Positions 36,244-47,410 of a stretch of DNA of 64,000 bases are shown here, piece by piece. The notes under the pieces are model-generated. The model did no database searches. It had not been told where the DNA came from and saw only the letters and a list, made by a program, of their open reading frames with translations. This DNA is from Ophiura sarsii (Eukaryota; Echinodermata; Ophiuroidea; Amphilepidida; Ophiuridae), in NCBI GenBank assembly GCA_035610835.1, contig CM069448.1, positions 35,535,652-35,599,651 on the forward strand. Reading direction: 5' to 3'. The number at the start of each line of letters is the position of its first letter. Position 1 is the first letter of the stretch. The translations under genes and the position numbers were made by a program.

Positions 36244-37410
36244 ATGTCTAGCCATCAGAAACTTCAACGGCAACGCCAGCGACGAATCATCAACCTTGAG
36301 GAAACACCAAAGTGTTGCAGCGTTCCTTGCGAACGGGATGTCTTAAAATTAAATGAAGCCATGCGGGATTCGCATGGATATTCAATATTAACGAGGCTAG
36401 GAAGTGGATCGTTTTCAACCGTACATTTGGCAACAACCCCATCCAGTGATAACAACAACCGCTTTGCATTGAAGATTATGCCTTTATCAATGATAGCCAA
36501 TGACGAGGCAGAGCTTCATTTCAAACTAACCAATGAGAACGTCATACGACTTATTGACCGCATTGAAACCGCCGGGAAATTAATCATGGTTCTTGAGTAT
36601 GCCGAACTAGGGGATTTATTCCAGTACGTACGAGCAAGAAGAAGGCTTTCTGATACACACGCTAAAGAGATATTTAAAGATATCTTAAAAGGTGTGTGGT
36701 ATCTTCATTCAATGTTTATCTTGCATGGTGACCTAAAGCCAGATAATGTTCTTATTACCAACGACCTCACCGCCAAGATTGCTGACTTTGGACACGCTAG
36801 AGAAGTTGATAAGATCACGGGTTTAAATTCCGTTTCCTTAGACGATGTAGCAATGTCGTCAGTAGCTGAAGAACACCACTGTCAACGGAATAACAATATT
36901 GGGGAACCGAATAGAAACACATACAAAATGAAAACTGTTCGTGACATCGATTCCTTGTCGTCAACATCAAGAAATCCGAACGATAAGCCTTCTGAAGATA
37001 GACCTAACTTAGTACCGTCTCCAGCTTACCGTCCTCCGGAAGTAATCGATGGAAAATCACATTCCCCGGAAGCGGAAGCGAAAGAAGAAGGACATTATCA
37101 TGACTGCGGCATCAACCATCTGGTAGAAGACACCTGGTCATTGGGTGTCATTCTGTTTTATATGGTCACAGGATATCTTCCGTTTGGCAGTGAAAACATG
37201 GTCTCTATTCGACAGGCTATGGATAGACCGTTAAGATGGCCAAGACCATTAGCTTGTGTTTGTAAACCATGCAGGTCATTAGTAGAGTCCATGTTAACTG
37301 TAATTCCAAGGAGAAGACCATCTCTAGAAGTGATCACAACGAGCCAGTGGATCATCAAGAACGAGAACGATAACCCTCTGAAATTGAAGAGTAAGTGCCA
37401 AAAGGCCTAA
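36244..37410 (+). CDS. Intronless protein Ser/Thr kinase (CAMK/TSSK-like)
   Basis: 388 residues from the first ATG after the stop at 36160. Kinase order is clear: glycine loop GSGSFSTV (about residues 53-60), FALKIM with the ATP lysine (about 77), hinge EYAELGDL, catalytic loop HGDLKPDN, ADFGHAR, SPAYRPPEV and DTWSLGVILFYMVTGYLPF. The catalytic Asp, Asn and DFG Asp are present, so activity is plausible. HRD has become HGD, so this is a non-RD kinase. About 75 hydrophilic residues lie between DFG and the PPE motif. A single exon suggests a retrogene. It faces the coiled-coil gene at 39763. An AATAAA follows the stop at once. The exact subfamily is not certain. Confidence 0.9.
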   Translation: MSSHQKLQRQRQRRIINLEETPKCCSVPCERDVLKLNEAMRDSHGYSILTRLGSGSFSTVHLATTPSSDNNNRFALKIMPLSMIANDEAELHFKLTNENVIRLIDRIETAGKLIMVLEYAELGDLFQYVRARRRLSDTHAKEIFKDILKGVWYLHSMFILHGDLKPDNVLITNDLTAKIADFGHAREVDKITGLNSVSLDDVAMSSVAEEHHCQRNNNIGEPNRNTYKMKTVRDIDSLSSTSRNPNDKPSEDRPNLVPSPAYRPPEVIDGKSHSPEAEAKEEGHYHDCGINHLVEDTWSLGVILFYMVTGYLPFGSENMVSIRQAMDRPLRWPRPLACVCKPCRSLVESMLTVIPRRRPSLEVITTSQWIIKNENDNPLKLKSKCQKA

Positions 37411-37416
37411 AATAAA
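37411..37416 (+). terminator. AATAAA polyadenylation hexamer after the kinase stop
   Basis: The hexamer touches the TAA stop. If used, the 3' UTR would be only about 10-30 nt, which is short for an animal mRNA; a later signal may be used instead. Confidence 0.45.
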
Positions 37417-38333
37417 GCTATAAAAGACCAAACAATCAAACATGAAATGGCATGGCATCGACGTTATTTTTATCTATAATTGTGAAACCCATTACATAAG
37501 AGCGGTAGCTAGGATCGAATTGTCCGAAAATCGGCATTTTGTCGACAAAATGGATGATGTTTTGCGTCCTTTTTTGGCCCGGTGAGAAAGGAGCCATGGT
37601 CCCCTTGGCAGTGTGGCGTTACTAGGGTTTTCATATTGAGGGTCAAGAAATGAAAGTGAACCGACAAGATTTAGCGACGAAAGTAATGCGCGCAGAGCGC
37701 GCGATCATTTTCGACTTAACATTTATTTTGGCTATGATTGAGGTACATTTCTACAAGCTTTTACCAAAAAATAATCCATTTTTGGGACACATGTGAAAAT
37801 TTGTCGTGTTTGTACTTTTGACCATCATAACTCCATGATTCCTATTGCAACCCTGGCCCTTGCAACTCCCGTTGGAGCCAGCTCCTTGGACCACCGGATA
37901 CTCGCGCTTCACGCTCACAATGTTACTCAACATTACAACATTTTGGGCCTCCTCCCCTCAACACGTAATCACGATTTAATTTTTTCAAATTTTCTCTTCG
38001 CTGTTACACCGCGACCCTGGGGTATTTGGGGAACCTGTTTTTCAACAACAATTTGGGGAACCTGACTTTCAACATAACAACCTGTTTTTCCACATAACAA
38101 TTTCAACATCTATACTTAAATCAAGAAAATATCAGTATAGGCCTGCACAACTTCTTTCTTATATCATAACAAAGCTATCTAGCATTGATAAAACCAAAAT
38201 ATTTATTGGAAATGATGTGATGGTTTTTCAATAAAATATTTGTCAAAGTATACACCAGATCGCACCAAATGGTTTAAAAAATTGAAGAAAAACAAATCCA
38301 ATTGTGAGCATGAATATTCAAATATTGTGCCCT

Positions 38334-38365
<32 letters not shown>

Positions 38366-39762
38366 CACCTCAAAATATTCGTGGAACCGCGCCTGGTGGA
38401 GGACCACCATGTGTAATTTAATATAACGGTTCCAGTAGATTAAGTGCGTTCAAAGGATAGAACCAAAAGTTGTCTCCATATTACACCGTAAAATATATGG
38501 CCGAAATATCTGAAATTTAATAAAATCATGAAGTATTACGTATTCTCAGGACATTGGCTATTTTTATTCTCTGTTAAAAGCTCGACAAAAGATAAGACAA
38601 AATGATGATAATTGTTGGTAATTTTGGTATCATGGTGGTTATGTAATTATCAAATTCCATCACTACTCCTATTAGTAGATATTTATGCTTACTAATTTTG
38701 GTCTACAGCCCAAAAATATGCCTCTGTCACAAACACTAATTAGGTTTATGGCCAATTTAATGATTTTGGGCCATATTTTGAGCAGCCATATTGGATTGTG
38801 TTGGTGATGCAGTTATCAAGTCACATCAATTATCCCGTCAATAGATTCCTCATGCTTGAAAGCGTGGGTGCTACACCCACAAACATGTCGGTATCGTCAA
38901 TTCTTACAGTTTTATAGCCACATTCATGATTTCGGCGGCCATATTGGATTTCTATGGTAAAGGAATGATCAAATCATATCAATAACCACTCTGTAGATCC
39001 CTCAAGCTAGAAAATCTAGGTATACATTCACTTTCCATGCGGCAGGCGTCTGCAGACGACAGTTCCAAAATGTTTCAAAAATGTCAAAATTATTGAATTT
39101 AATTACATCACCATATTTGGAAACACCATGAGAAACGCATTAAAATAAGTACAAACATGTCTATAGTATTGGTTCAGAAATTCTTGAGATAGCCTACACT
39201 TGGGGAATTGGGAAAGTTTCTGGAAAAAATCTGTTTTGTATATATTGTAAAACTAAATACCCGTGGGGAAAGTGTTAATAACAAACAATTACAAAGTTAT
39301 GACCATTTTATTGAATATTTATGGTGATGGCGGCCATCTTGGATTTTAAATAATGCCACCGGGTAAAATTGTGCACACTCTCTGAAAATTATTACATTAT
39401 ACCTATATGAACTCAAATCAACTATCAAAAAGAGTCTGTACAAACTATACCATCTTTCCTCTGGACTATAACAACAGATGTCTGGCATTTTTTTTATTGC
39501 AAGTCCTCAACTCTTCAGAAGTGTAAACGCTATAAAAAAAAAGATTCCTATGCATCAGAATCAAGTGAATGCCACGTGTCTTCTTCTTCTTCTTCTTCTT
39601 CAAGTTTCAGTTGCATCCCTCATTGGTTGGTTTTTTTTATTATTTGCAAGTCCTCAAACCTCAACCGTTGATGTATCGTCCTGCATCGATCAGCATCCAG
39701 TGAGTCCGAGTGTCAAGTGTTCACCAAGTGTTAGCGCCGCCCCGACGGAATGGCGGATGATG
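37417..39762. other. Space between the convergent genes, repeats only
   Basis: Holds a short dispersed repeat near 37650, a ~30 bp C-tract at about 38333, several 'GCCATATTGGATT' phrases (38780-39350), and a ~250 bp segment at 39040-39290 whose inverted relative lies at 53830-54050. No coding pattern found. Confidence 0.5.
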
Positions 39763-40431
39763 TCATACTCTCTGTTTCGGTTGCATATCCTTCATAGTTC
39801 TCAGCTTACTATAATCATCAATATCGCCTTCCTGCTGCAATTTGTGAATTAGATCGTCCAAAAGAACACATTCCTTTATTTCACCTTCCAATCCGTTCAC
39901 CTTTCGATTCATCTTGTCCATATCTTCTGCGAGAGATCGCGTCTTTGCTGTCATGAGCTTCACACCATCAAGTAGATTATCAATCCGTTGGCGCAATTCT
40001 GTAACAGAAGTGTGGGGTCCTCTGGGTGAGTCCGTCACGCTGCCTGTAGGCAAACTCCTTGCGTTCTTATCTCCCGGACAGAGGACTGGAATTTCCTCCG
40101 ATATCGTACAGACGTTAGTATCACGTGACATAGCAGGTCGTGTGGTAGATATAACTTCACCCATCACATTTATTTCCCGTTCGATATCATCACTGTCGTA
40201 AGCGGCACAACGTTCAAAACTAGCTTTAATGTCAACGCCATTATGTTCCGCTAAATCTTCCGAATGTCCTGGTTTTGACTCCCAAACAGGAGCACACTCC
40301 TGTAAAACTCCCAAGGAATTCTCGTTTGAGGACTCTTCTATGTCGTTAGCCTTGTTGATGGTTACTGGCCCAGAACATGCATCTCTTGGTTGTGATCGTT
40401 GTCCACTCAATTTTGCAAAATACTGGTACAT
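39763..40431 (-). CDS. Intronless coiled-coil protein, unknown function
   Basis: 222 residues from an ATG at 40431 to a TGA at 39763. No recognised domain. Residues 1-140 are hydrophilic and low in aromatic residues, probably disordered. Residues about 143-205 (TELRQRIDNLL, MTAKTRSLAEDMDKMNRKVN and following) show heptad hydrophobics typical of a coiled coil. No signal peptide or membrane segment. It converges on the kinase gene and shares with it a ~155 bp upstream segment (inverted), so the two may be expressed together. The long frame without introns, and composition unlike nearby repeats, support a real gene. Function is not known. Confidence 0.6.
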   Translation of the reverse strand: MYQYFAKLSGQRSQPRDACSGPVTINKANDIEESSNENSLGVLQECAPVWESKPGHSEDLAEHNGVDIKASFERCAAYDSDDIEREINVMGEVISTTRPAMSRDTNVCTISEEIPVLCPGDKNARSLPTGSVTDSPRGPHTSVTELRQRIDNLLDGVKLMTAKTRSLAEDMDKMNRKVNGLEGEIKECVLLDDLIHKLQQEGDIDDYSKLRTMKDMQPKQRV

Positions 40432-40653
40432 TTTTTCCTTTTTTGTTTTACATAAATTCAGATCAAATTCAAATCAAGATCGAGATCCACACTAATCCCA
40501 ACAAACATTTATTTGGTGGATCGCCGTGGATCCTCCTTTGTCGTGGTGTTCTCTTCAGTGAAACCGCGTACGATTGCTTAGGTGCGTTTTCCTAACGCGC
40601 ATCAAACCGACTGCGTGCCGCGCATGCCAGATGTCCGTGTAAGCTGCGTGTAA

Positions 40654-40802
40654 TTAAGGGCACAGCAGATTCCATAACGCTCCAACGCTGAGCGCAAGCG
40701 TTGAGCCCCGTTTACCAATCAGACTGCGTCATTTTGTTGTGGTGGAGCTACTGCACATGCGTGAGAGCGCAAAGAGTTCAAGCGTTGTGGAGTATGCTCA
40801 GC
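40654..40802 (-). promoter_or_regulatory. Right copy of the inverted upstream segment (candidate promoter)
   Basis: Read on the minus strand it matches 35847-36005 over nearly its whole length: GCTGAGCATACTCC, ATGACGCAG, CTGATTGGTAAACG, CAACGCTTGCGCTCAGCGTT, GCCCTTAA. It starts about 220 bp upstream of the coiled-coil ATG. Confidence 0.6.
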
Positions 40803-42451
40803 AACTTAGGATAGTGGACAAAAAAACCGCACCGATAACGCTGACATCTGGGTCCTGAGAAGGAGAGGGGGGAGTCTGAGTAGGGAGGGAAAACATTCTA
40901 AAAATGTAAGGAAAATATATTTAGTTTGGGAGCCTTGAAACTGCTTAGAAATGCCAACTTTGTATGCACGATTTTAATACTGAAAATGGAAAACAATGGA
41001 TGATATCTACATCTAATACGGTATTATCATTGTGAGCAATATTTCTTGCCATGCTTGTAGACTTGCAAATAGTATAATATCAGCTGCAATCAAGGAAAAT
41101 TTAGTTGGCACACTTGACGCAACTTATTACAACTATCCCTGTGCTCGCAATTGAGATCAGACTTGGGACATAGCACTGTTTAATAGAAAGCAAAAGTCTC
41201 CCCCTTTCTTATATCCTTCCCCACCCCCATCAATCAATGTTGGGGGAACTGCCAAGGCTTCTGATAATAAGACTCGGATCAACATTGCCTCCGGGAAGAG
41301 GGGCGGGTTTTGCCGTAATTAGGACAAAGTGTGCCAACCTTTTTTTCCTTGATTGTAGATTGTATATAATTGTTTTGCCATTAGCATACTGGAATATAAT
41401 TGCTAATCAGCCAAATTCGTTTTGCTACCATACAAGCATTCAAGTCTTGCCCGCAGTGGTTAGTCTTTTTCAGAATTAACATATTATGATGAGGCATCAC
41501 TGTTGATACATGATAGTCACTTAGGTCTAATGAGTTTTTCTAAATTGTACAACCGTCGGAATAGTCAATCAGTTAGTAAAAAGTCAACACGTAGAAAATG
41601 ATCTTTTCGAAGATCTCTCAGTTCTGATGAAAAGCAAATATGACTTCTGGAGTGTTCCCTATAGGAAAGGGGTAAATTTGATGGTTGTCCTGATCTGGCT
41701 CCAGAGAAGTTCAACAAGTACTCAGACCAATTTACGAATTTGTAGCTGAGATTCGTGGAATACTATTTCATAAGACTGGCTTATTTAAGCAAAGTTATAA
41801 GATAGGAGGTAGAACTTATTGAACGACCCTCGTATATAAGCTCACAACATGGCACGAGAAGTCCAGCAGAAGTCACCAGAGAGTTTGCCATTCATTTCCC
41901 AAACACTCACGTATCATCTAGGAATACACCTTACATAAAAAGGAGTATTGGAAATGCTTGGTAGATGGTACAAGCACATGAATAAAGAATATTCTGGAAG
42001 ACTAAGATATGAAAAGTGGCAGGACACAGTAACACATTGATAACGTGCGGCGAGCACTTCAGAGGGTTCCCAGAATACCTGCTCGTAGAAACCCCTTACC
42101 ACATATTCCAAGGACATCATTTTTGTTCCTCCGCCTTTTTTAAACAATTCTGGTCAAATGCCCAACCCAATGTTTTAAGACGATTGATGCCCATGGACAT
42201 GATGGATAGACCAATGTTAGTATCGTTTTGACGCTCATAATCATTCTTTCTGTAAAGTGGCACAACGTCGATTTTGGGTACCTTTGATAAACTAAGTAGG
42301 CCTATATCTCAGGATTGACAAATTTAAATCAGATAAAATAAATGGCATCTGAAAGCTGAGTGTTTTTCCTTTCCGTGTGTATAAATATATTACACCAAAC
42401 TCTAGGACTTCATGGTCAACAAGTTGCGCAAACATGTGCACAATTTGTTTA
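40803..42451. other. No gene seen; mariner tail
   Basis: A weak inverted pair (CAATCAAGGAAAA at 41087, its complement at about 41340) and a mariner-type end (GTAGAACTTATTGAACGACC, about 41808-41832) are visible. The mariner end is related to the tandem repeat at 53205. Confidence 0.5.
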
Positions 42452-43611
42452 TGGGGCCCTCACATGTATCCGTGTGAGCTGGGCGGCCCCTTACCGTCTT
42501 ATAGAAAAACAACAGAGTCCAACACGGTGAACAATCAGCAAAAAATGTCAACGGCCGCATTTTATTTTTTTTGTCACCGGGTTCATACTGTTCTATACCG
42601 GGCCCTTATCGGCCTGGAACCGGGCTCATACCACCTCCTCACCAGGTCCTCACCGGCCGAAACGCTTGGGTACCGACCGAACCGCCTTGATAACGTCATC
42701 AAACTGCCCTGTATAAGCTGAGCGCTCAAGCTCGCCGCTTCTCTCACATTCCGGGAATCTATGTAAAATACATTTGCCCTCACATGTATCCATGTGAGCT
42801 GGCCGGCTCATTACCGTGTGACAAATTGGTGCAGACGGCGGCACACGGTGATGTCACACGGTGGGCCGTTTCCCGTCCGTTGAACACGTTGCCGGGGACA
42901 TTGACGGCCATCCGCGCCCGGCAGGACCCGGCAGGAATTTTGAACATGCTCAAAACTCTTGCCGGGTGAGCAAAAGCGGCGGCAAACGGTGAGAGCCCGG
43001 TTTGAGGACGGTATAAAGACGGCACACCCGTTTCGCGCCCGTTCGCAGGGCGGTAATGGTAGGCGGCCACCTTACCGTCTAATAGAAAAACAACAGAGTC
43101 CAAACAATCACTAAAAAATGTCAACGGGCGCATTAATTTTTTTGTTGTGGCCTCCGGGTCCATAACGTTATATACAGGGTCTTTACCGGGTCCTCACCGG
43201 CCGTGTACCGGGCTCACCGTCCTCATACATTTCTAGCTTACCGTTCTCACCGGGTGCATAACACCTCCTCACCGGGTCCTCGGTCCATACCGTTCTACAC
43301 CGGGTCTGTCCCGGGTTCTCACCGGCCTTGTCCCGGGATCACCGGCCTCATACAGTTCTAGCTTACCGTTCTCACCGTGTCCTCACCGTGTGCATACCAC
43401 CTCCATACCGGTTCCTAACCGGTCGAAACGCCTGGGTACCGGCCGAAACGTCTTGAGTACATCATCAAACCGCCCTTTTCAAGCTGAGCGCTCAAGTCGC
43501 CGCTTCATTTGCATTCCGGAATTCGTACGACCAACATCTATAATACTCTCTGAATGTAAAAGAGCTAAACCTCACTCTTTCGAGAGCTTTAGGAGGGACG
43601 GCTCTTTTAAG

Positions 43612-43750
43612 AAGTGAAGTTCACTCTTTTCAGAGTGATTTGTCACTCTTTTCAGAGTGATTTGTCACTCTTTTAAGAGTGATTTCCACTTTTTCAGAGT
43701 GATTTTAACTCTTTTTAGAGTGAAAATCGCTCTTTTAAGAGTGAACTTCA
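43612..43750. repeat. Short tandem palindromes (TCACTCTTTTNAGAGTGA)
   Basis: Six to seven units of about 22 bp, each a small hairpin of the form CACTCTTTTAAGAGTG. They adjoin the inner end of the 8 kb element's left arm. Confidence 0.8.
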
Positions 43751-44577
43751 CTCCAAAAGGGGGCACACCACTAAATACGTCCCCCATTGAAATACATGCG
43801 TTTCGGCCCTTTTTCAAGACCGTATTTTTACCCCACGTATAACAATGATGGAAGTTTTTATTTTAGTCAGGGGGACTATGTAGTGATATGAGGTCCCGTG
43901 GGATGTAAATGATTAGAAGGTGCCACCTATTTATATATGTTGTTAAGGTACTAGGCATCATAAAAAACCATGTTGGCAAAAATGTAGATGCTGCAGATGG
44001 CCGCCATCTTGGATTTCAAAATGGCCGCCAAAATATGCTATTTTCGATTATTATTTTGGGTATAAGTGTCGCATGAAGCTGGTTTTGGCTTCAAATTCAT
44101 CATTATCATGGTGAATATTAATAACAAAAGAATAAATACTATGAATTATTATGGGTCGCTCCTAATATCAGCCATATCAGGTTTCAAGATGGCCGCCCTT
44201 ATGCCATTATAACATATTTTACATAGTTGAGTAATATGTTTCATATACCTCCTTTTAGATATGTTACATTGATGGTAATCAACAGATTAACGTTAAACGC
44301 TACCTAAGTGTTACAAAAAGCATTTAAGGTAGTCATCTCAAAAATTCAAAATGCCTGCCAGGTATCTCAAGGATACATTCTAACAATTATTATGAAGACA
44401 ATTAACAAATGAATAAATACTATGAATAGAATTTAGGTATTTCAAAATCAATATCCAAAGATTTGTCGTAATTATGCCAATTTGAATTTGACAATGATCT
44501 GCCATCATGTATAGAATAAAGATTACATGTATTATTGACCAAAAGGTAGAGTGATATGTTGCCTTAACCCTAACTCT

Positions 44578-45233
44578 ACCCCCACTTTTTTCAGATTTTT
44601 TTTCCTTCAACGTGGAAAAATATCCTCCCGACCATAATTTGTTAGAAACATAATTATCTAGCCTAAATTGCGTAATCATATAGAACAAAACATCATACTT
44701 ATCACAAAAACGAATAAAAAATGCCACTCTCAGCATGCAATATTTAAAATTTGTGGCGATCGAAAGTCCGGTGTCGATGACGTCATGGTTAAGCTGCTAA
44801 CATTTGCGCATGTGCATTGTATAACTATGACTTTGTCGACATCGGGACTTTCGATTGCCGCGAATTTTAAAAATTGCATGTTGAAAGATGGCAGTTTACA
44901 TTCGTTTAATTACACAAGTTTAGGCTCGATAGTTATTTTTCTAATTTATAATGCACAATGTTGTGCTTGCAGGACCCCTCCATTAACCCTAACTCCTGTG
45001 GCTATGGTTTTGCGTGTATCAGGGGAGGGGGGAAGTATGATTTTTTAACCCGACAAATCACAGAGCACCCCCGGGATTCGATCCCAGAACCATCCGCACC
45101 AAAGTCTAACTCCCAGCGCTTTGTGCCCACATATGCCTTCGGTGGGTGACGTCATCGAGCCAATGCAGCAGCACGTGCGTGGAGATAGGTTTATTTTGGA
45201 TGATTTTGAATGATGCAGTGGGGTTAGGGTTTT
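44578..45233. mobile_element. TTAA-flanked element (piggyBac or Kolobok type), 656 bp
   Basis: Flanked by TTAA (44574-44577, 45234-45237); the other TIR arm of the host element has a single TTAA at the matching place (about 47472). Ends contain CCCTAAC and GGGGTTAGGG. No transposase. The inner part has a tRNA-like T-arm (about 45075-45095, minus strand) and an inverted CGATCGAAAGTC/GACTTTCGATTG pair. Confidence 0.7.
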
Positions 45234-45299
45234 TTAAAGGACACTACATTCTGCAGTACTATCTCGTATGCAAATTAGTCAAGAATGATGACCGAATTG

Positions 45300-45560
45300 A
45301 AATAGCTCCTCTATTGTTCCATAATCTAGCTCATCCTCAGCAGAGTCACTGTTCTCAACTTCCTCATATGAAATTACCGTATATCCTGAATTGTCACATG
45401 ATTCGCAGGCTTCACAACAGCTACAAAGATCTGAGCAGATCAGTCCATTCCTTCTGTATTTGGAATGGTTTGATGACCATCATGTCTTTGAACAGGATCA
45501 GGAACACTTTATCAGATCAAGTACTGCTTGCGGGGCTGGCGGCAAAGAAGTCATGACTAG
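45300..45560 (-). pseudogene. Academ-like protein, C-terminal Cys-rich (CXC-like) part
   Basis: The minus strand reads APQAVLDLIKCS, then (after an in-frame stop) CRRN-like spacing, LICSDLCSCCEACESC and an acidic tail SYEEVENSDSAEDELDYG. The repeated C.C...C pattern resembles the Cys8-type domain of Academ proteins. At least two stops interrupt it. Confidence 0.5.
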
Positions 45561-45577
45561 TGTATAGTTGCCATCTT

Positions 45578-46020
45578 TCAAGGTTCACCCAAAACCCTGT
45601 GGTTCGGATAATGATGATTTGCGATGATGTCGTTATTCCAAATCATGGCTTGGTAGTAAGCTCTCAGGATCGCAGGTTGTAGAGCAGCTTGTGTTGGAGG
45701 TAATCCCTCTGATTGGGCTTGCTTCATCTTGAAGAGCCACCACCTTGCATCTGCTACACTTAACATGTCTGTATTGGTAATATACAACTGGCAAACAAAT
45801 GCTTCAATATCAGGATAAAGCACTTTGTTGTTCATCGGTGATCCCAGCATTGACAAGGCATTTACTATGTTATCATGTTCATCAATCTCCTGCAGTACTG
45901 TACTTTCCAGCATGTGGTATTTCCTTTTCCAGCAAATTTATCGATAACATCTGCCCCTGATATTGCATGGAACCCTGGTAGTGCTGAGGCTTTCTTAGAC
46001 CCATAACAGCGTAGATAGGC
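45578..46020 (-). pseudogene. Academ-like protein, central part
   Basis: Reads SALPGFHAISGADVIDKFAG (a 'GxHxxxGxD' motif typical after XPG-like domains of this family) near 45930-45995. DARWWLFKMKQAQSEGLPPT and AYYQAMIWNND follow, down to 45600. It is open for 111 codons but frame-shifted relative to the nuclease part. Confidence 0.6.
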
Positions 46021-46275
46021 TCAATCGGTCGGTATCACTCTATGTTTCTGACCATCTCCTGTTATGATAGACGTATTTGGACATAAACAAGGGTATCTTC
46101 TGATTGCAAGAACAGGTACATCTGTGTCTGGTGAATGAATTTCTAGAGATGTAACACCATTTGCTGAAGCATTGACAGAATGCAAACTTATCTTGGTATC
46201 TGCTTCTTCATGACGTACTACTCGAAAGATCAGTTGCTGCTCTGTGTGTAGCTCTTGCTTGATTCTGCCTGGCAA
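46021..46275 (-). pseudogene. Academ-like protein, XPG/PIN-like nuclease part
   Basis: VRHEEADTKISLHSVNAS and LEIHSPDTDVPVLAIRRY give the acidic EAD and DTD motifs expected of a metal-dependent XPG/PIN-type nuclease core. The frame ends at 46021; the next part is in another frame. Confidence 0.6.
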
Positions 46276-47410
46276 CTACGAGAGACTTTCTGTTGGTGAA
46301 CTGCATGTGCTAACAACTTCTCAGCCAAGTATGGCGTTACTGCATCTTTCGTGGACACATGGGCAAGTAATTGCTGCTTACTGAGTTTGACGATTGATGT
46401 TGAATCAGTATTAGTACGCCACAGCGTGTTTGCCACATAAACGTCTTTCACAGGTCGAAGCTTTCAAGGATATGCCAGTGTCATAACGGGTCAAAAACCA
46501 AGTGAACATCATTGTAGTCACTATACTACTGACCGTATCGTTCAATGAATTGATCTGCTAAGTCGCAACAGGTATACTCTCTGGCTTGTCCAACTTTTGT
46601 AGATCTGACATGGCATCAATGACTGCAACACGCTTATCTCCAAATTGATTGTCCAATGGTTAGTATCTTCCTGAGGTGTTGCCTCCTCATCTGGCAGGCT
46701 CTCTAGAATGGACATCAAGTCACTCTTTGATGCGGTGTAAAGGAGTGAACTGTCTAGTCTGCAGCAAACAATGCTCTTGGTACAACTGAAAAATAATAGG
46801 TACCTATACAGCTTCCCTCATTCAGATCAATATCCCTTTTCATGGATACTATCAACATCCGAGCAAACAATGCTCTGTCTTCTTTGAGTTCCATGATTTT
46901 GTCTTCACACTTTGTTCTTGTTTTCATACCGCTTGAGGACCACATCTGGAGGTTAACTTTTTTCATTGGAGCCGGCCCAAACGTAAAACATTGTTTGTTT
47001 TGATTCTATCTTCCATGAATTGAGCAAAGCACTTGTCTCCAATATGCGTTCTGTTGCTGATGTCATGTGGGATGTCGGGTATCACAGCTTTGGTTACTAT
47101 ATTGATGATCTTGTCATATTCATCTGTGAAGGGATTTGTAAACTGGGTGATTGCTTGCTTGAGTGCTGTCACATTATTTACCGCATATTTCTTTTGCCGT
47201 CTGTGTTGTCACGATGTTGCTGCATTGTTTTTCCCCGTTGCACACCAGCAATTATCTCTGCTTATCTCACGAGTTGAGCAAGGTCTGGAGCAACTAAGAA
47301 GAACTTTGTCCGCGTAATTGGGCTGAGAGGGATACCGGTGATACCTCTAAAACCTTTAATCCTTCTGATTTCTTGCTCCAGAGCATGGTCAGGACCAATA
47401 GCATAGAAGA
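46276..47410 (-). pseudogene. Academ-like protein, N-terminal remnants
   Basis: Short open segments in different frames (46963-47172, 46754-46966, 46230-46451) follow in the order expected of one broken gene, with residues such as NPFTDEYDKIINIVTKAVIP. No separate domain recognised. Confidence 0.4.
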
